Position numbers and translations under genes: made by a program. A stretch of DNA of 5,300 nucleotides from an uncultured Eubacteriales bacterium (GTDB taxonomy: Bacteria > Bacillota > Clostridia > Christensenellales > CAG-917), in NCBI GenBank assembly GCA_900551145.1, contig URUQ01000097.1, forward strand, positions 1-5,300, given 5' to 3'. Within the stretch, counting starts at the first letter, position 1; every line of letters begins with the position of its first letter. Below, piece after piece: positions 4,293-5,300 of the stretch. Below the pieces are notes generated by a model. That model did not search any database. It worked only from the letters and a program-made list of their open reading frames with translations, and had not been told where the DNA came from.

Positions 4293-5250
4293 ATGGCAGG
4301 CGGTTTTACTCCCGAATTTATGGAGGAACTCAAATACAAGTGCGACATAGTGGAAATCATTTCACAATACGTCCCTTTGCAAAAGAAAGGGGGACGTTAT
4401 TTCGGTTGCTGTCCTTTCCACAACGAGAAAACTCCGTCTATGTGCGTCAATAACGGTTGGTATCATTGCTTCGGTTGCGGTGCAAGCGGTGACGTCGTGA
4501 AATTCGTTATGGAAATGGAATCTGTCAGCTTTTACGACGCGGTGAAAATTCTTGCCGACAAGGTGGGGATGCAGTTGCCGGAAGTCAGGCTCGACCCCAA
4601 ATTTACCCAAAAGAAGGAGCATTCCGAAGTCCTTAAACAACTTATGCGTGACGTCGCGAGGTATTATCGCAACAACTTGATTGACGAAAAGAAAGGTGAG
4701 GAAGCAAGAAAATATCTTGCAAGCAGAGGTATCGACGACGAGACTTCCAAGCGTTACGGACTCGGACTTTCGCTTGACGGTGAAAGTATGGTTGGATATA
4801 TGCGTCGCAAAGGGTATATGCTCAAAGACTTGCAAGAGTGCGGACTTATCGCAAATCCCGACCGTCCCTACGACGCTTTCGCCAACAGAATTATCGTGCC
4901 GATTATGAACGGTATGGGTGACGTTATCGCGTTTGGCGGACGCATATATCACGGTGAAAACGACGTTGCCAAATACAAAAACTCCACCAATACCACACTT
5001 TTTGATAAGGGGCGCACGTTGTACGGCGTAAACTTTATCAAGCGTGATAAAAAACTCAACGGAGTTGCTTATAAGGAACTTATCCTCGTAGAAGGCTATA
5101 TGGACGTCATTTCTTTGGGAGCTGCAGGCATCAAAAACGCAATTGCAGGTATGGGCACTGCGCTCACAGAAGGACAAGCAAGGGAGATATCTCGTCTTAC
5201 AGAAAATTTGTACGTATGTTACGACGGCGACGGGGCGGGCAGACACGCGT
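4293..5250 (+). CDS. dnaG: DNA primase DnaG, 3' end missing (cut by adapter)
   Basis: DnaG makes the short RNA primers for leading- and lagging-strand replication at the fork, together with the DnaB-type helicase. The 319 genomic residues cover the N-terminal half. They contain a CHC2 zinc-binding domain with ligands Cys40, His43, Cys59 and Cys62 (CPFHNEKTPS, then HCFGCGASGD), then the catalytic core with KYKNSTNTTLFDKGRTLYG (227-245). The TOPRIM motifs follow: EGYMD (267-271), with the general base-type Glu267, and YDGDGAGR (310-317), with the metal-binding Asp311 and Asp313. DnaG is normally about 600 residues, so the rest of TOPRIM and the helicase-binding domain are missing. After Ala319 the frame stays open but reads Nextera adapter (SVSYTHLRAHET), which is not protein. 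The start is fixed by the Shine-Dalgarno at 4281-4287 and the usual DnaG N-terminus. Confidence 0.97.
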
Positions 5251-5300
5251 CTGTCTCTTATACACATCTCCGAGCCCACGAGACGGACTCCTATCTCGTA
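5251..5300. other. Illumina Nextera adapter read-through (artefact)
   Basis: Positions 5251-5269 are the Tn5 mosaic end CTGTCTCTTATACACATCT and 5270-5284 the i7 arm CCGAGCCCACGAGAC. Then 5285-5292 is an 8-nt index, GGACTCCT, known as Nextera N705, and 5293-5300 is ATCTCGTA, the start of the P7 sequence. The contig therefore ends in untrimmed library adapter. A minus-strand frame starting here reads MGSEMCIRDR, a well-known adapter-derived peptide in public databases, and should not be annotated. Confidence 0.98.

Noticed and set aside
4362..5279. Long minus-strand ORF (305 codons) beginning MGSEMCIRDR
   Set aside because: It starts in the Nextera adapter and is antisense to dnaG, whose motifs are unambiguous on the plus strand.

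Overview
The window looks like a metagenome-derived contig from an uncultured low-to-medium-GC Firmicutes/Clostridia-type bacterium. The signs are consensus sigma-A style promoters, strong Shine-Dalgarno sequences, two lipoproteins with lipoboxes, many U-tract terminators and a Gram-positive-like DnaG. This assignment is an inference. The last 50 bases (5251-5300) are not biological. They are an untrimmed Illumina Nextera read-through: transposase mosaic end, i7 adapter arm, an 8-nt index, then the start of P7.

Layout. At the left edge (1-268, + strand) lies the C-terminus of a phospholipase D-like (HKD) protein. It overlaps a GIY-YIG nuclease gene that breaks off after about 24 codons, which suggests the eroded edge of a defence or mobile island. 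Positions 347-2800 hold a three-gene minus-strand operon. In transcription order it encodes a 401-aa lipoprotein, a 177-aa lipoprotein and a 199-aa polytopic membrane protein, and it ends in a strong hairpin terminator. Order, spacing and residue patterns fit a small-molecule uptake system: extracytoplasmic lipoproteins plus an ECF S-component-like membrane protein. The substrate cannot be read from the sequence.

Upstream of that operon (2866-3141, minus strand) there is a putative promoter, an element resembling the 3' end of tmRNA (T-arm ending in CCA), two hairpins with an alternative pairing, and an intrinsic terminator about 65 nt before the first start codon. This is either a stand-alone RNA of about 240 nt or a terminator-controlled leader. 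Next comes a 66-aa minus-strand ORF of unknown function.

A perfect consensus promoter drives tRNA-Leu(GAG) at 3449-3532. The 760 bp after it contain no convincing protein gene. They are built from tRNA-Leu pieces. The tRNA 3' end with its terminator occurs three times, a 237-bp block is repeated at a 334-bp period, a T-arm fragment is interrupted by 59 bp, inverted T-arm copies are present, and there are many small palindromes. After an AT-rich gap, dnaG (primase) starts at 4293 and is cut at 5250 by the adapter.

The most unusual biology is the tRNA-derived repeat array at 3500-4164 and the tmRNA-like, terminator-ended leader at 2866-3141. The most certain special observation is the adapter contamination.
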